Shown here piece by piece: positions 9,292 through 18,276 of a DNA stretch of 51,296 nt. Every line of letters begins with the position of its first letter. Position 1 is the stretch's first letter. This DNA is from RGIG5612 sp963599255 (GTDB lineage Bacteria; Bacillota; Clostridia; Lachnospirales; Lachnospiraceae): NCBI GenBank assembly GCA_963599255.1, contig CAVBWS010000010.1, positions 1 through 51,296 on the forward strand, given 5' to 3'. A program made the position numbers and the translations under genes. Under the pieces are notes generated by a model. It was not told the origin of the DNA, did not search any database, and saw only the letters and a list, made by a program, of their open reading frames with translations.

Positions 9292-9461
9292 ATATTTGTG
9301 AATCCTGCGCATATTTCATATATGACGATGAATTTGATGAATACTTCTGTGACATGAACATGGACGAGGATGACGTTGCAAGGCTCATGTCAGGACATTA
9401 TAAAGAATGTCCATTCTGGAGAAATGGTGACGAATACGATACTGTAAAACATCAGGCATAA
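9288..9461 (+). CDS. DUF6472-type Cys-rich mini-protein
   Basis: A 57-residue acidic protein, too short for most gene finders. It reads MNICESCAYFIYDDEFDEYF, then C and a DMDEDD-like acidic stretch, and ends with ECPFWRNGDEYDTVKHQ. Four cysteines (CxxC, C, C) suggest metal binding. The pattern matches my memory of a small family conserved in Lachnospiraceae (DUF6472); I cannot confirm this by search. Its ATG overlaps the stop of the NYN gene (ATGA), which implies translational coupling and perhaps a shared role. Two terminators follow. Confidence 0.75.
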   Translation: MNICESCAYFIYDDEFDEYFCDMNMDEDDVARLMSGHYKECPFWRNGDEYDTVKHQA

Positions 9462-9620
9462 GCATACGTTATCTCTTTATTATTTCGAGGTAAGTAACAC
9501 TTAACCGAATGTATATCGTAAGTTTCCATTAAAAAAAGAGCTGCATTGGGACGTTTACTTAGAATCAATTAAAAACACTATGATTTTCAAGTAACCTTCT
9601 CAAACGCCGAAAAACAGAAA

Positions 9621-9662
9621 GCCCACTCAACTGACTACAATGTCTGCTGAGTGAGCTTTTTT
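9621..9662 (+). terminator. Rho-independent terminator
   Basis: A 15-base imperfect stem (GCCCACTCA.../...TGAGTGAGC) is followed by TTTTTT. It ends the NYN/DUF6472 operon, 160 bases after the last stop. The sequence between 9462 and 9620 shows no gene. Confidence 0.85.
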
Positions 9663-9686
9663 CGTTTAATATAGGTTTTTAAGCAG

Positions 9687-9736
9687 AAAAATCGGCATAG
9701 CAGGATGTTCCAAACTATGCCGATTTTTAGTTTTTT
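9687..9736. terminator. Bidirectional terminator
   Basis: A perfect 14-base stem AAAAATCGGCATAG/CTATGCCGATTTTT with T-runs on both strands. It lies between convergent operons and can serve the large surface-protein gene ending at 9878 as well as the plus-strand operon. Confidence 0.85.
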
Positions 9737-9811
9737 AGGATACTAGATCCCTATGTTCTCAGATCTTCATGTTTATCCGAATTTTTTTCACATTCGCTGT
9801 CTGCTGAACAT

Positions 9812-9910
9812 TTATCTGTCGTACAGATTGCGGTCATCATCTTCAGCTGTTCGAAAACAACTGCGCCGATGTGTTGTTTACCTGTCGTACAGATCACGGT
9901 CATCATCTCC
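9812..9910 (-). repeat. In-frame 66-bp duplication of the 3' end of the surface-protein gene
   Basis: The last codons and stop of the surface protein (DDDRDLYDR-stop, 9878-9910) recur 66 bases (22 codons) further on at 9812-9843 as DDDRNLYDR-stop, in the same frame but after the stop. The second copy is untranslated unless the first stop is read through. Confidence 0.8.
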
Positions 9911-12900
9911 GTCAAAATCATCGTCTTTCTTACGACGTCTTATCAAGATGATCAATACGATCACAGCTATTACTATAAGCGCTGCAATGGCAATAATGAT
10001 CCAAAGTACTGCATTGTTGGTATCACCTGTCTTCGGTGCTGTCGGCGATACTACTTCAATAGTAGTTTCGCAGGAACCATCAGTATACAAGAACTTGATC
10101 GTATGTGTTCCTGTAGGCATCTGGTTCAGGTAATCCGCATGAATCTCAACATATGTGCCGCCTGTTGTGGCACCAAACCATGAATCATACTGAGTCGTTG
10201 CTACATTGTTGCCGTCGATCGTAATTCCGGTAAACTTACTATAATCTCCGTCCAGACGGAACAGCAGTGTTGTTGTGGCGCCCTTCTGATACTTTGCATT
10301 GATTCCCTCGATCAGATTGTAGAGATTCTTCCACTGTGCATACAGGTTAACAGTTGCGCCTGAGGTTTCGGTAAGGTTCTTGATCTGACCCTTATCTTCA
10401 TATGCAGTTCCGCTTCCGTCAGCCTTAGTGTTCCAGCCTGCAAATGTATATCCTGTACGGGTTAATGTATTTGCAGGAAGAACAGCCGCACTGTCATATA
10501 CATAGGTCTGGCTCTGCATAGTGCCTGAACCGCCATTTGCATCAAACTTAACTGTATATCTTATAGCCGTCCACTTAGCATAGAGCTGAAGATTAGCAGA
10601 TACAGCGTCATTAAAATTATATGCTGTGGTGCACTGCGTATCTGTAAACCAGCTTCCGAATATATATCCTGTTGCTGTCGGATCAGTTGGCTTAGTTACC
10701 TTCTCACCTGACTTAACTGTCTGTGGGTTAGGTGCTGTTCCGTGACCATTTGCATTAAATGATACTGAATATGATGCACTCGGAAGTTCTGTCCACTTAG
10801 CATACAGTGTTATATTTCCTGTTACTGCTGTGGTGAAGTTATACATATTCTTGCAATCCTGGTCTGTATACCAGCCGCCGAATACGAATCCTTCACAAGT
10901 CGGGTCATTAGGCTTAACAGCCATCTTGCCATTTTCAATGGTCTGTGCAGATGGCGCTGTTCCCTTCGAATTAACAAATGTTACGGTATAATATGTAACC
11001 GGCACCTGTGTCCACTTAGCATACAGTGTCATTGAGCTTGTTACAGCTGTATTGAAGTCATACTGTACCGTGCAGGCCTCGTCGGTAAACCATCCTCCGA
11101 ATATCCAGCCAGCCTGTACAGGATCTGCAGGCTTAACTGCCTTCTCACCCGATACAACCAACTGTCCCTGTGGCGTTGTTCCGTATTTAGTATAGAAGGT
11201 TACACTGTACGTAGCCTTAACTTCAGACCATTTTGCATATATCGTAATGTTGCTGTTGATCGTGCTGTTGAAATCAAACTGCTTAGCATATGTCTGGTCT
11301 GTATACCAGCCCTCGAATGCCCATCCGGTCTCTGTAGGGTTAGCAGGCTGTGCTACCTTCTCCCCCTTCTTAACAGAAACCTGGGAAGGACTAACGCTTC
11401 CGTGGGCTGTTGAGAAGGTTACTGTATATGTATCTGCCGGACGTTCCGTCCACTTAGCATATAATATCAGGTATGCTGTAACAGGACGATCGAAGTCATA
11501 CTGTGTTGTGCAGGCTTCATCTGTATACCAGCCGCCGAATATCCAGCCTTCTGCCGAAGGATCTGCAGGCTGTGCTACCCTCTCACCTTTCTTAACCTGA
11601 ACCTCTGAAGGGGTAACGCTTCCATGAGCTGTTACAAATGTTACCGTATATTCTTCTGTTACCGGCTTGGCTGCCCATCCTGCATATAATGTAATATCAG
11701 AATTAATCTGTGTATCAAAGCTGAATAGTGTGGTGCATGCTGCATCTGTATACCAGCCTGTGAAATTATATGAATCATCTGTAGGATCATCCGGTTTCTG
11801 AGCTGTATCTCCAGGGATTACTGCCTCCCCCTGAGGAACAATAGTTCCGTGTCCGTTAAGGTCAAACGTTACATATACATATTCAGGAGCTGCTTCGGTC
11901 CACTTAGCATACAATATCAGATATGATGTCACCTGACTGCTGAAGTCATACTGTGTTGTACATGCTTCATCTGTATACCAGCCGCCGAATATCCAGCCTT
12001 CTTCTGAAGGATCTGCTGGCTGTGCTACAGTTTCTCCGTCATTTACAGTAACTTCACCTGGAGTAACACTTCCATGAGTTGTTACAAATGTTACTACATA
12101 GGTTGCAGGCGGGATCTCTGTCCAGTGTGCATACAATGTAATATTGTCAGTTATCGGTGTATTTGCAAAGTCAAATGCAGCCTCTGCACCCTCTGCATAC
12201 CATCCATCAAAGGTATATCCTGATCTTGTCAGTGTTCCCGGATCTGATGCGTAACTTCCTGATTCTACCGACTGTGCATCAGGCGCTGCCACATCTTCTG
12301 TCTGTGTATCGAAGGTTACTGAGTAGTATGTAGGCGGTATCTCTGTCCAGTGTGCATATAACGTAGTATTGTCAGTTATCGGTGTATTTGCAAAGTCAAA
12401 TGCAGTATCTGCTCCGTCTGCATACCATCCGTCAAAGGTATATCCGGATCTTGTCAGTGTTCCCGGATCTGATGCGTAACTTCCCGATTCTACCGACTGT
12501 GCATCAGGCGCTGCCACCTCTTCTGTCTGTGTATCAAAGTTTACTGAGTAGTATACAGGCTTGGCTGCCCATCCTGCATATAATATAATATTTGTCATGA
12601 TCGGTGTATCGAAGCTAAACTGTTCCGTGCAGTCTGCATCCGTATACCAGCCGGTGAAATTATATGCATCATCTGTAAGATCTTCAGGCTTCTGAGCTGT
12701 ATCTCCAGGGGTTAATGCCTCACCCTGAGGAACAATAGCGCCATGTCCGTTAATGTCGAATGTTACATATACATATTCAGGAGTTTCTTCTGTCCACTTA
12801 GCATACAACATCAGGTCTCCTGTAACAGGAGTGTTGAAGTCATATTGTGCTGTGTAGGCTTCATTTGTATACCAGCCTCCAAATACCCAGCCTTCTTCTG

Positions 12901-14038
12901 AAGGATCTGTCGGCTGTGCTACTGTCTCTCCGTCAATTATGTCAAATTCACTAGGCACAACACTTCCGTGGTCAGTTACAAATGTTACATGATGGGTTTG
13001 TGGTATCGGATCCTCTTCCGGTTCGGTATCCTGCTCTGTATCAGGATCCGAATCTGAATTGTTCTGTCCCTGAGTCAGAACAATGCTGCCATCATCCTGA
13101 GTCATTCCATAATAAGAACTGTCCGCATCATATGTTATATAGTTTGCGCCATCATATAAACCATCATTATATCCGATGGTCATTCCTTCTATGGCTGAAG
13201 TATCATGAGGTGATACACCTACCGCACCTCCCAATGGCTCATCAATATGAAGTCCGCTTCCATCAAGATGAATATTATTAGCAGAACCATTGAAGTCAGT
13301 ATTGCCTGTAACGCTTATATATCCGTCAACATATACATTTCCTGATGTACGGATGGCCCCGCCGCAGACTGAAGTATTGCCTGTAATAGCTGCACTTCCA
13401 TACAGGTATACATCACCTTCATTGTAGATAGCACCGCCGGCATAATCAGCTGTACACTGTGTGATCGTACCTGCCTCAAAACTAAGCGTACCGCCGGCAG
13501 CAATATATACAGCTCCGCCATATCCTGCACGGCTGTTCTTAAGTGTTGTGCCCGAGCTGATAACAAGCTTGCCGCCGCCTAATACATTGAACAAACTATA
13601 TCCGCTGTAGTTTGTATTAGCTCCATCAATGGTAATATCACTCAAGTAGATCTTACCGCCGCTTGTTATATTAAACAGCGCGTCACCTGAAAAGCCTCTG
13701 TAAATTGTATAATCACCAGTTAGGTGAATTGTCTTGTCTACTGTAATGGATTTCGTGATGTAGATATCAGATCGGATCTGAATCGAAGCATCATCGTCTG
13801 CATCCTTTATTGCAGCACTCAGCGACTTATATCCGGTTTCACCTATGTATGCCACATCAGGTGCATTCTCGTCATAAGTCTCCTCATCGGAACTTGGTGT
13901 TCCTGTTTCATCTACTGCGCAATAACCATCTACAACATGATTATGTCCGGACTCCTCTCCGTCAGCAAATGCCGATACAGGTATCAGCATTAAAATCATT
14001 GCAGTGGCTATAAACAGACTAAGAATTCTCTGTTTCAT
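9878..14038 (-). CDS. Large cell-wall protein: beta-helix, 12 InlB-type repeats, sortase-like C-terminus
   Basis: A 1386-residue exported protein. The start at 14038 (MKQRILSLFIATAMILML...) has AAGGAGG before it and a signal peptide ending near AFA-DG; 33 more upstream codons are open but lack a ribosome binding site. Next comes a right-handed beta-helix-like region (GGAVYIAAGGTLSF, GGAIYNEGDVYLYG), then 12 Listeria-Bacteroides (InlB B / Flg_new) repeats of about 70 residues ending in LYAKWTE or similar. A non-repeat domain (LYNLIEGINAKYQKGATTT...) follows. The C-terminus has APKTGD, a hydrophobic span and RRRKK, that is, a sortase signal with Ala in place of Leu, and then an unusually long acidic tail. 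Repeats 3 and 4 are nearly identical, which implies recent duplication. An adhesin or matrix-binding role is inferred. Confidence 0.88.
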   Translation of the reverse strand: MKQRILSLFIATAMILMLIPVSAFADGEESGHNHVVDGYCAVDETGTPSSDEETYDENAPDVAYIGETGYKSLSAAIKDADDDASIQIRSDIYITKSITVDKTIHLTGDYTIYRGFSGDALFNITSGGKIYLSDITIDGANTNYSGYSLFNVLGGGKLVISSGTTLKNSRAGYGGAVYIAAGGTLSFEAGTITQCTADYAGGAIYNEGDVYLYGSAAITGNTSVCGGAIRTSGNVYVDGYISVTGNTDFNGSANNIHLDGSGLHIDEPLGGAVGVSPHDTSAIEGMTIGYNDGLYDGANYITYDADSSYYGMTQDDGSIVLTQGQNNSDSDPDTEQDTEPEEDPIPQTHHVTFVTDHGSVVPSEFDIIDGETVAQPTDPSEEGWVFGGWYTNEAYTAQYDFNTPVTGDLMLYAKWTEETPEYVYVTFDINGHGAIVPQGEALTPGDTAQKPEDLTDDAYNFTGWYTDADCTEQFSFDTPIMTNIILYAGWAAKPVYYSVNFDTQTEEVAAPDAQSVESGSYASDPGTLTRSGYTFDGWYADGADTAFDFANTPITDNTTLYAHWTEIPPTYYSVTFDTQTEDVAAPDAQSVESGSYASDPGTLTRSGYTFDGWYAEGAEAAFDFANTPITDNITLYAHWTEIPPATYVVTFVTTHGSVTPGEVTVNDGETVAQPADPSEEGWIFGGWYTDEACTTQYDFSSQVTSYLILYAKWTEAAPEYVYVTFDLNGHGTIVPQGEAVIPGDTAQKPDDPTDDSYNFTGWYTDAACTTLFSFDTQINSDITLYAGWAAKPVTEEYTVTFVTAHGSVTPSEVQVKKGERVAQPADPSAEGWIFGGWYTDEACTTQYDFDRPVTAYLILYAKWTERPADTYTVTFSTAHGSVSPSQVSVKKGEKVAQPANPTETGWAFEGWYTDQTYAKQFDFNSTINSNITIYAKWSEVKATYSVTFYTKYGTTPQGQLVVSGEKAVKPADPVQAGWIFGGWFTDEACTVQYDFNTAVTSSMTLYAKWTQVPVTYYTVTFVNSKGTAPSAQTIENGKMAVKPNDPTCEGFVFGGWYTDQDCKNMYNFTTAVTGNITLYAKWTELPSASYSVSFNANGHGTAPNPQTVKSGEKVTKPTDPTATGYIFGSWFTDTQCTTAYNFNDAVSANLQLYAKWTAIRYTVKFDANGGSGTMQSQTYVYDSAAVLPANTLTRTGYTFAGWNTKADGSGTAYEDKGQIKNLTETSGATVNLYAQWKNLYNLIEGINAKYQKGATTTLLFRLDGDYSKFTGITIDGNNVATTQYDSWFGATTGGTYVEIHADYLNQMPTGTHTIKFLYTDGSCETTIEVVSPTAPKTGDTNNAVLWIIIAIAALIVIAVIVLIILIRRRKKDDDFDGDDDRDLYDR

Positions 14039-14183
14039 GTTATTCGCCTCCTTGTAATTATTTGGACAGTTGCGCATTTTCATAGTAAAAAAAATCTGTG
14101 AATTTTTAGTGTTTTTTTTGTCACTAAACTGAGCCAAAAGTAAAACAGCGCATCAATAATTTTGCATTCAAGCTCTAAACTCA

Positions 14184-15095
14184 TCAATCCAGTTTATATG
14201 TATTTTCTGTTGACTGGATCACTACCGCCGCCATATCTGTTCCCAGTCGGCACGCTTCTTCGATTGACATATTGCAAATGAGTCCGGCTGAAACTCCTGC
14301 AAAATATGAATCTCCCGCTCCGGTTGAATCGAGTATTTCAACCTTCTTAGCGGAGCACATTCCGGTTGTTCCGTCCCGGCATGCATAAACCGACCCATCC
14401 TTATCCAATGTAACAATCATGCATTCCGTATCAAATTCCTTCAGTTTGCTTTCTAAAACATTAAGCATCTCGGCAGGATTTTTTTCGTCAGTATTCAGAT
14501 CAAACAGCTGACCTGCTTCTATCCGATTGCATACGAAACATTTGCATTTGTTTATGTATTTAAGCCGGTTAAGAGCTATTGTCATGTTGGAGATAACTCC
14601 ATATACGTCAATATTATATTTCTCAGCCAGTTTGAATACCCTTGATACGATCTCTTCTTCAATATCTATCTCAATTGCAATTGCATCGGCACCTGCAAAT
14701 ATCTCATCGCCCTTTTCGTCCAGAAGCAGACTTATAGGAAGCAGGCTCTGCCTCTTGGATAAATTAGCGCATACATCGCCTTCAGGCGTCATGATAACCA
14801 TCCATGTGCCTATCCCATCCGGCATCTTAAGCATATAGTCTGTTATCACTCCGGACTTCTTAAGATCTGACTCAATGGCAGCTCCCGGGCCTGTGCTGTC
14901 AGTAATACTTATAAACACCGGGTTGATTCCTAAGCCTGCTATGTCCTGAGCTACATTTCTGCCAACGCCACCGTATTTATATTCAATGCGTCCCGCATTT
15001 CTGCCATTGGGTATAAAGGTTCCCTCCGGATATCCCTTGATGTCCATAAATACGGTACCGATAACTACTATTCTTTTGTTTTCGAAATTATACAT
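14184..15095 (-). CDS. PfkB-family carbohydrate/nucleoside kinase
   Basis: A 303-residue ribokinase-type kinase. It has the N-terminal PfkB signature region (YKYGGVGRNVAQDIAGLG) and the C-terminal DSTGAGDSYFAGVSAG motif, where the aspartate of GAGD is the catalytic base. Length is typical. GGAGAG precedes the ATG. The substrate is not certain; the compact N-terminus and GGVGRN pattern resemble ADP-ribose/pseudouridine-kinase-like members as well as sugar kinases. It is divergent from the S1-domain gene and lies 145 bases upstream of the surface-protein gene; that gap shows only AT-rich DNA. Confidence 0.88.
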   Translation of the reverse strand: MYNFENKRIVVIGTVFMDIKGYPEGTFIPNGRNAGRIEYKYGGVGRNVAQDIAGLGINPVFISITDSTGPGAAIESDLKKSGVITDYMLKMPDGIGTWMVIMTPEGDVCANLSKRQSLLPISLLLDEKGDEIFAGADAIAIEIDIEEEIVSRVFKLAEKYNIDVYGVISNMTIALNRLKYINKCKCFVCNRIEAGQLFDLNTDEKNPAEMLNVLESKLKEFDTECMIVTLDKDGSVYACRDGTTGMCSAKKVEILDSTGAGDSYFAGVSAGLICNMSIEEACRLGTDMAAVVIQSTENTYKLD

Positions 15096-15163
15096 AAATA
15101 TCAGTCTCTCTCCGGCAGCCTTCAGAAAGTTATACGCAGCATCATCTGTTCCATTATACCTTC

Positions 15164-15228
15164 AGCAATTAAAATATACCAAAAATCTTCTTGTCCCTCA
15201 ATGGCAAAAGACATATACTTTAATTGCT
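15164..15228. repeat. Spaced inverted repeat between divergent genes
   Basis: AGCAATTAAA (15164-15173) and TTTAATTGCT (15219-15228) are perfect inverse copies 45 bases apart, between the PfkB gene and the S1-domain gene. On the minus strand the left copy is inside a plausible PfkB promoter (TATAAT just downstream). They could be paired operator half-sites. Confidence 0.4.
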
Positions 15229-15310
15229 CAGTATGGTGAATATAAAACCTCATATAGGGTGCGGAATATACCATACCAACATAAATTTTAATTTACAGGA
15301 GAATTTCAGC

Positions 15311-16264
15311 ATGAGTGAATTTGAAAACGAGAGTAAGGCGGAAAATGAAGCATTTGACAATAAGCCTGAAGTAATTGAATCAATGGAGGATTATGCGGCC
15401 GAGCTTAATAATTCTCTTCGCAAGATCCGCGAAGGTGATGTTATGGAAGGTGAGGTAATAGCCTTCAATGAGCATGGTGCGATCCTTGACCTTAATTATT
15501 ATGCTACGGGACGTGTACCTGCGGAGGAAATGAGTGCCGACCCGTCGTTTAACATAATGACCGATGTTCAAATCGGCGACAGATTTACAGGAATTGTCAA
15601 GACCGTAGACGATGGACACGGTAATATTATCTTATCCAAAAAAATGGCTGAATCAGAATATTCCTGGGATGCATTAAGACAGATGCAGGCGGACGGCACT
15701 GTTATCTCCGGAGTGATCTCCGAAGTCGTAAAAGCCGGAGCGATCATGTATGTCAAGGGAATCCGCGGATTCATTCCTGCATCAAAACTGGGCATCAAAT
15801 ATGTGGAAGATACTGCTCCTTACCTGGGTCGCAAGATGAATGTCAAAATATCCGGGGTAAATGAAGAACAAGAAAAGCTTATACTCTCTGCCAAGGAAAT
15901 CCTTACTGAAGAATATGTTGCTGAGCAGGCTAAAAATATCGGCAAGCTGGCGGTCGGAAGCATCCTCACAGGAACTGTAGAAAAGCTGGAAAGATACGGC
16001 GCCTTCATCGATATCGGAGATGGTATCTCCGGACTTCTTCATATTTCAGAAATTTCCGATAAAAGGATCAGTCATCCTAAGGCTGTTTTAAAGGTTGGGC
16101 AGGAGGTTACGGTTATGATCATCAAGATTGATAATAACAAGATAAGCCTGTCCATGAAGGCTGTTGAAGCTGCTGAGGAAGAAGAAATTGAAGAAGAGGC
16201 TCACGAGTACAGAAGCGAATATGTGCCAAATAATCCATTTGCTGATATATTCAAGAATATGTAA
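15311..16264 (+). CDS. S1 RNA-binding domain protein (30S S1-like, three S1 repeats)
   Basis: A 317-residue protein with three S1 OB-fold repeats: GDVMEGEVIAFNEHGAILDL, GTVISGVISEVVKAGAIMYV and GSILTGTVEKLERYGAFIDIG. The N-terminus and C-terminus are acidic. It resembles the short ribosomal-protein-S1 homologues (YpfD-type) of Firmicutes, which bind mRNA but are not always ribosomal. The start at 15311 has AGGAGAA upstream; 29 upstream codons are open but lack a ribosome binding site. It is a single-gene unit divergent from the PfkB gene, with a GC-rich hairpin after the stop. Confidence 0.9.
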   Translation: MSEFENESKAENEAFDNKPEVIESMEDYAAELNNSLRKIREGDVMEGEVIAFNEHGAILDLNYYATGRVPAEEMSADPSFNIMTDVQIGDRFTGIVKTVDDGHGNIILSKKMAESEYSWDALRQMQADGTVISGVISEVVKAGAIMYVKGIRGFIPASKLGIKYVEDTAPYLGRKMNVKISGVNEEQEKLILSAKEILTEEYVAEQAKNIGKLAVGSILTGTVEKLERYGAFIDIGDGISGLLHISEISDKRISHPKAVLKVGQEVTVMIIKIDNNKISLSMKAVEAAEEEEIEEEAHEYRSEYVPNNPFADIFKNM

Positions 16265-16292
16265 CAACAATCTGTAAATATCGGATCACTTA

Positions 16293-16318
16293 ATATGCGC
16301 CGGCAGTCCGGCGCATAT
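16293..16318 (+). terminator. Hairpin terminator after the S1 gene
   Basis: An 11-base perfect stem ATATGCGCCGG/CCGGCGCATAT with a 4-base loop starts 29 bases after the stop. The T-tract is weak (CTATTAT), so termination may be partial. The rest of the gap to 16468 shows no gene. Confidence 0.6.
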
Positions 16319-16468
16319 CTATTATCAAATCAGTTTGTGCAATTTATCTGATAAATTTTCCTGTCATAGACTACAATGATTCTCAGGAGGGTCGGGCACT
16401 ACAAAAAACTTATGCACTTTACTTGATAACCCCTCTCAGGCAATAAACCAGATTTATTAAACAGGCAT

Positions 16469-17149
16469 TTATATCAGCTTAATGCTGCCCGGGTTTATTT
16501 CCAGTCTGCGAGCCTTGTATAATACACCTACCGCTTTCTTAAATGCATTTTTGCTGAGACCGAAATCTCCTTCTATAATCTCCGGTGCTGCCTTGTCATC
16601 ATATCCTAGGCAACCTCCCATTTTCTTGATCAGAACATACACATTTTCCGCATCTGCCTCCAAGGTAATGAGTGATTTTTTCTTTTTCTTTTCATCAGGC
16701 GTTGCCCCTTTGATGAATTTGTCAATCCACATGGAGGCGGCGAGTCTTTCGCTTCTGTCCAGGTACAATGCCACCGGATAATACATACCTTCCTTCACAG
16801 GCTCTATCTGCTGCCCAAATGGAAGAAATAGATCCTTTTCCAGTCCCCAGTCCAGGAATGCACCTATTTTGGTAACCTGCTTAACCTTTAGAACTGCTAT
16901 CTCGCCCAGCACCAGCTTAGGTTCGTTTATGGTAGCAATAGGTCTGTCGCTGGAATCCTTATAGACAAATACCCTTATCTCGTCGCCAACCTGTGTGCCT
17001 GCCGGAACTTGTTTTCTCGGGAGCAGTACCCTGCTGTCCTCTGTTCCCAGATATACACCCATATTGGCAGTGGCTACCACCTTAAGAACCTGCCATTTGC
17101 CATATTTATATGATCTTACTTCGGAATTCTGTTCCATAACCTTCACCAT
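16469..17149 (-). CDS. cvfB: CvfB-like S1-domain RNA-binding protein
   Basis: A 226-residue relative of CvfB/YitL, a virulence-gene regulator with S1 domains and a C-terminal winged helix. The S1-type segments WQVLKVVATANMGVYLG and GEIAVLKVKQVTKIGAFLDWG and the C-terminal winged helix (GDFGLSKNAFKKAVGVLYKARRLEI) can be seen. Family members I recall are nearer 280-300 residues, so one S1 domain appears shortened or missing. ATG at 17149 has GAAGATAG upstream; an alternative ATG at 17137 would remove four residues. It stands alone on this strand. Confidence 0.8.
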   Translation of the reverse strand: MVKVMEQNSEVRSYKYGKWQVLKVVATANMGVYLGTEDSRVLLPRKQVPAGTQVGDEIRVFVYKDSSDRPIATINEPKLVLGEIAVLKVKQVTKIGAFLDWGLEKDLFLPFGQQIEPVKEGMYYPVALYLDRSERLAASMWIDKFIKGATPDEKKKKKSLITLEADAENVYVLIKKMGGCLGYDDKAAPEIIEGDFGLSKNAFKKAVGVLYKARRLEINPGSIKLI

Positions 17150-17305
17150 TTTCTATCTTCATAAGACAAGCATTTGCCTATATTTTATAATGATTAATTA
17201 TCTGTACCGTTCTTACATGTGCGGCGACTACTATATATAAGCATCAAATCTTACATGTGAGCGATATACCAGCACGACAGATATTCTAGTTAATAAAAGT
17301 AAAAA

Positions 17306-17339
17306 TTGTCAAGTTATAACTGCCAAATTGTATTGGCAG
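17306..17339 (+). promoter_or_regulatory. Weak promoter with palindrome before the small alarmone synthetase
   Basis: TTGTCA (17306-17311), a 17-base spacer and TGTATT (17329-17334) make a plausible promoter. A perfect palindrome CTGCCAA/TTGGCAG (17320-17339) overlaps its -10. Nearby, TCTTACATGTG occurs twice (about 17212 and 17251). This is all I see in the 273-base gap. Confidence 0.4.
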
Positions 17340-17422
17340 TGTAGAAAATGAATAAAAAATAATATAGAATCTATGTATCCAAAAAACTTAACTATCACAC
17401 AGGAAGGAATCCATATATAAAA

Positions 17423-18124
17423 ATGCAGTTATTAGAAACAAATGTGCAGAAGCTCGAGCGTGCTATTGCGTCGCGTCTGCCAAAGGAAGAATTAAAGAAA
17501 TGGCTAAGTGCCAATGCACAGCCTTACAGAGAACTTATGACCTTCTACAAATGTGCCATTATGGAAGTTGAAACCAAATTTAATGTCATGAGTGAGGAGT
17601 TGTCCCTTCAATACGACCGTAATCCTATAGAGACAATAAAAACCAGATTGAAAAGTATCGACAGCATAATGGAAAAACTCGGCAGAAAGAAGATCTTTCC
17701 GACGGTCGAGGCCATTGAAAATAATATATTTGACATAGCCGGGATCAGGGTCATATGTTCATATGAAGAAGATATCTATATGATCGCTCAGGCTATTCTA
17801 AATCAGGATGATGTTACCCTCTATGAAGAAAAGGATTATATCAAGAATCCTAAGCCTAACGGATATCGCAGCCTTCATCTTATTATAGAAACACCCATAT
17901 TTCTTCACGACCGCAAGAAGATAATGAAGGTGGAGATCCAGCTGCGCACCATTGCCATGGATCTGTGGGCAAGCCTGGAGCATAAGATAAAATACAAAAA
18001 AAATCTGCCGCCAAATGTTGCGGCAGAGCTTGAAACTGAGTTGTTTAATTGCGCTGAATTATGCAAGACACTGGACAGCCAGATGGCTTCAATACAGAAA
18101 CGGGCTGATATATACATCGGATAA
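17423..18124 (+). CDS. Small alarmone synthetase (GTP pyrophosphokinase, RelQ/YjbM-like)
   Basis: A 233-residue synthetase-only RelA/SpoT homologue that makes (p)ppGpp or related alarmones without ribosome control. It has the synthetase core: FDIAGIRVICSYEEDIY, GYRSLHLIIETP and VEIQLRTIAMDLWASLEHKIKYK. HD, TGS and ACT domains are absent, as in the SAS class. The ribosome binding site AGGAAGG lies unusually far (about 15 bases) from the ATG, with no in-frame alternative nearer, so translation may be weak or regulated. It is separated from its convergent neighbour by a structured 216-base stretch. Confidence 0.92.
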   Translation: MQLLETNVQKLERAIASRLPKEELKKWLSANAQPYRELMTFYKCAIMEVETKFNVMSEELSLQYDRNPIETIKTRLKSIDSIMEKLGRKKIFPTVEAIENNIFDIAGIRVICSYEEDIYMIAQAILNQDDVTLYEEKDYIKNPKPNGYRSLHLIIETPIFLHDRKKIMKVEIQLRTIAMDLWASLEHKIKYKKNLPPNVAAELETELFNCAELCKTLDSQMASIQKRADIYIG

Positions 18125-18172
18125 GCCTTCAGTCGCCAACTGTCCTATTCATGCATCAGTACAATTTCTTTC

Positions 18173-18276
18173 AATCAACCACCTGCATAGCAGGTGGTTG
18201 ATTTGTTTGTCAAAGCTTCGCAATGACAAACAGAGGCTCGCCCTACAAACCATGTGACGAGAACCTCGGCGTACAG
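18173..18276. other. Array of three hairpins, possible IS200/IS605-type remnant or structured RNA
   Basis: Hairpin 1 (18173-18203) is a perfect 14-base stem AATCAACCACCTGC/GCAGGTGGTTGATT with a 3-base loop. Hairpin 2 is TGTTTGTC/GACAAACA (18204-18232). Hairpin 3 is GAGGCTCG/CGAGAACCTC (about 18233-18266). No transposase gene is adjacent. Such hairpins are typical of IS200/IS605 ends, but I cannot confirm the family. Confidence 0.5.

Noticed and set aside
9878..14038. Several open frames on the plus strand opposite the surface protein
   Set aside because: They follow the repeat period of the real gene and show no start signals or conserved motifs.
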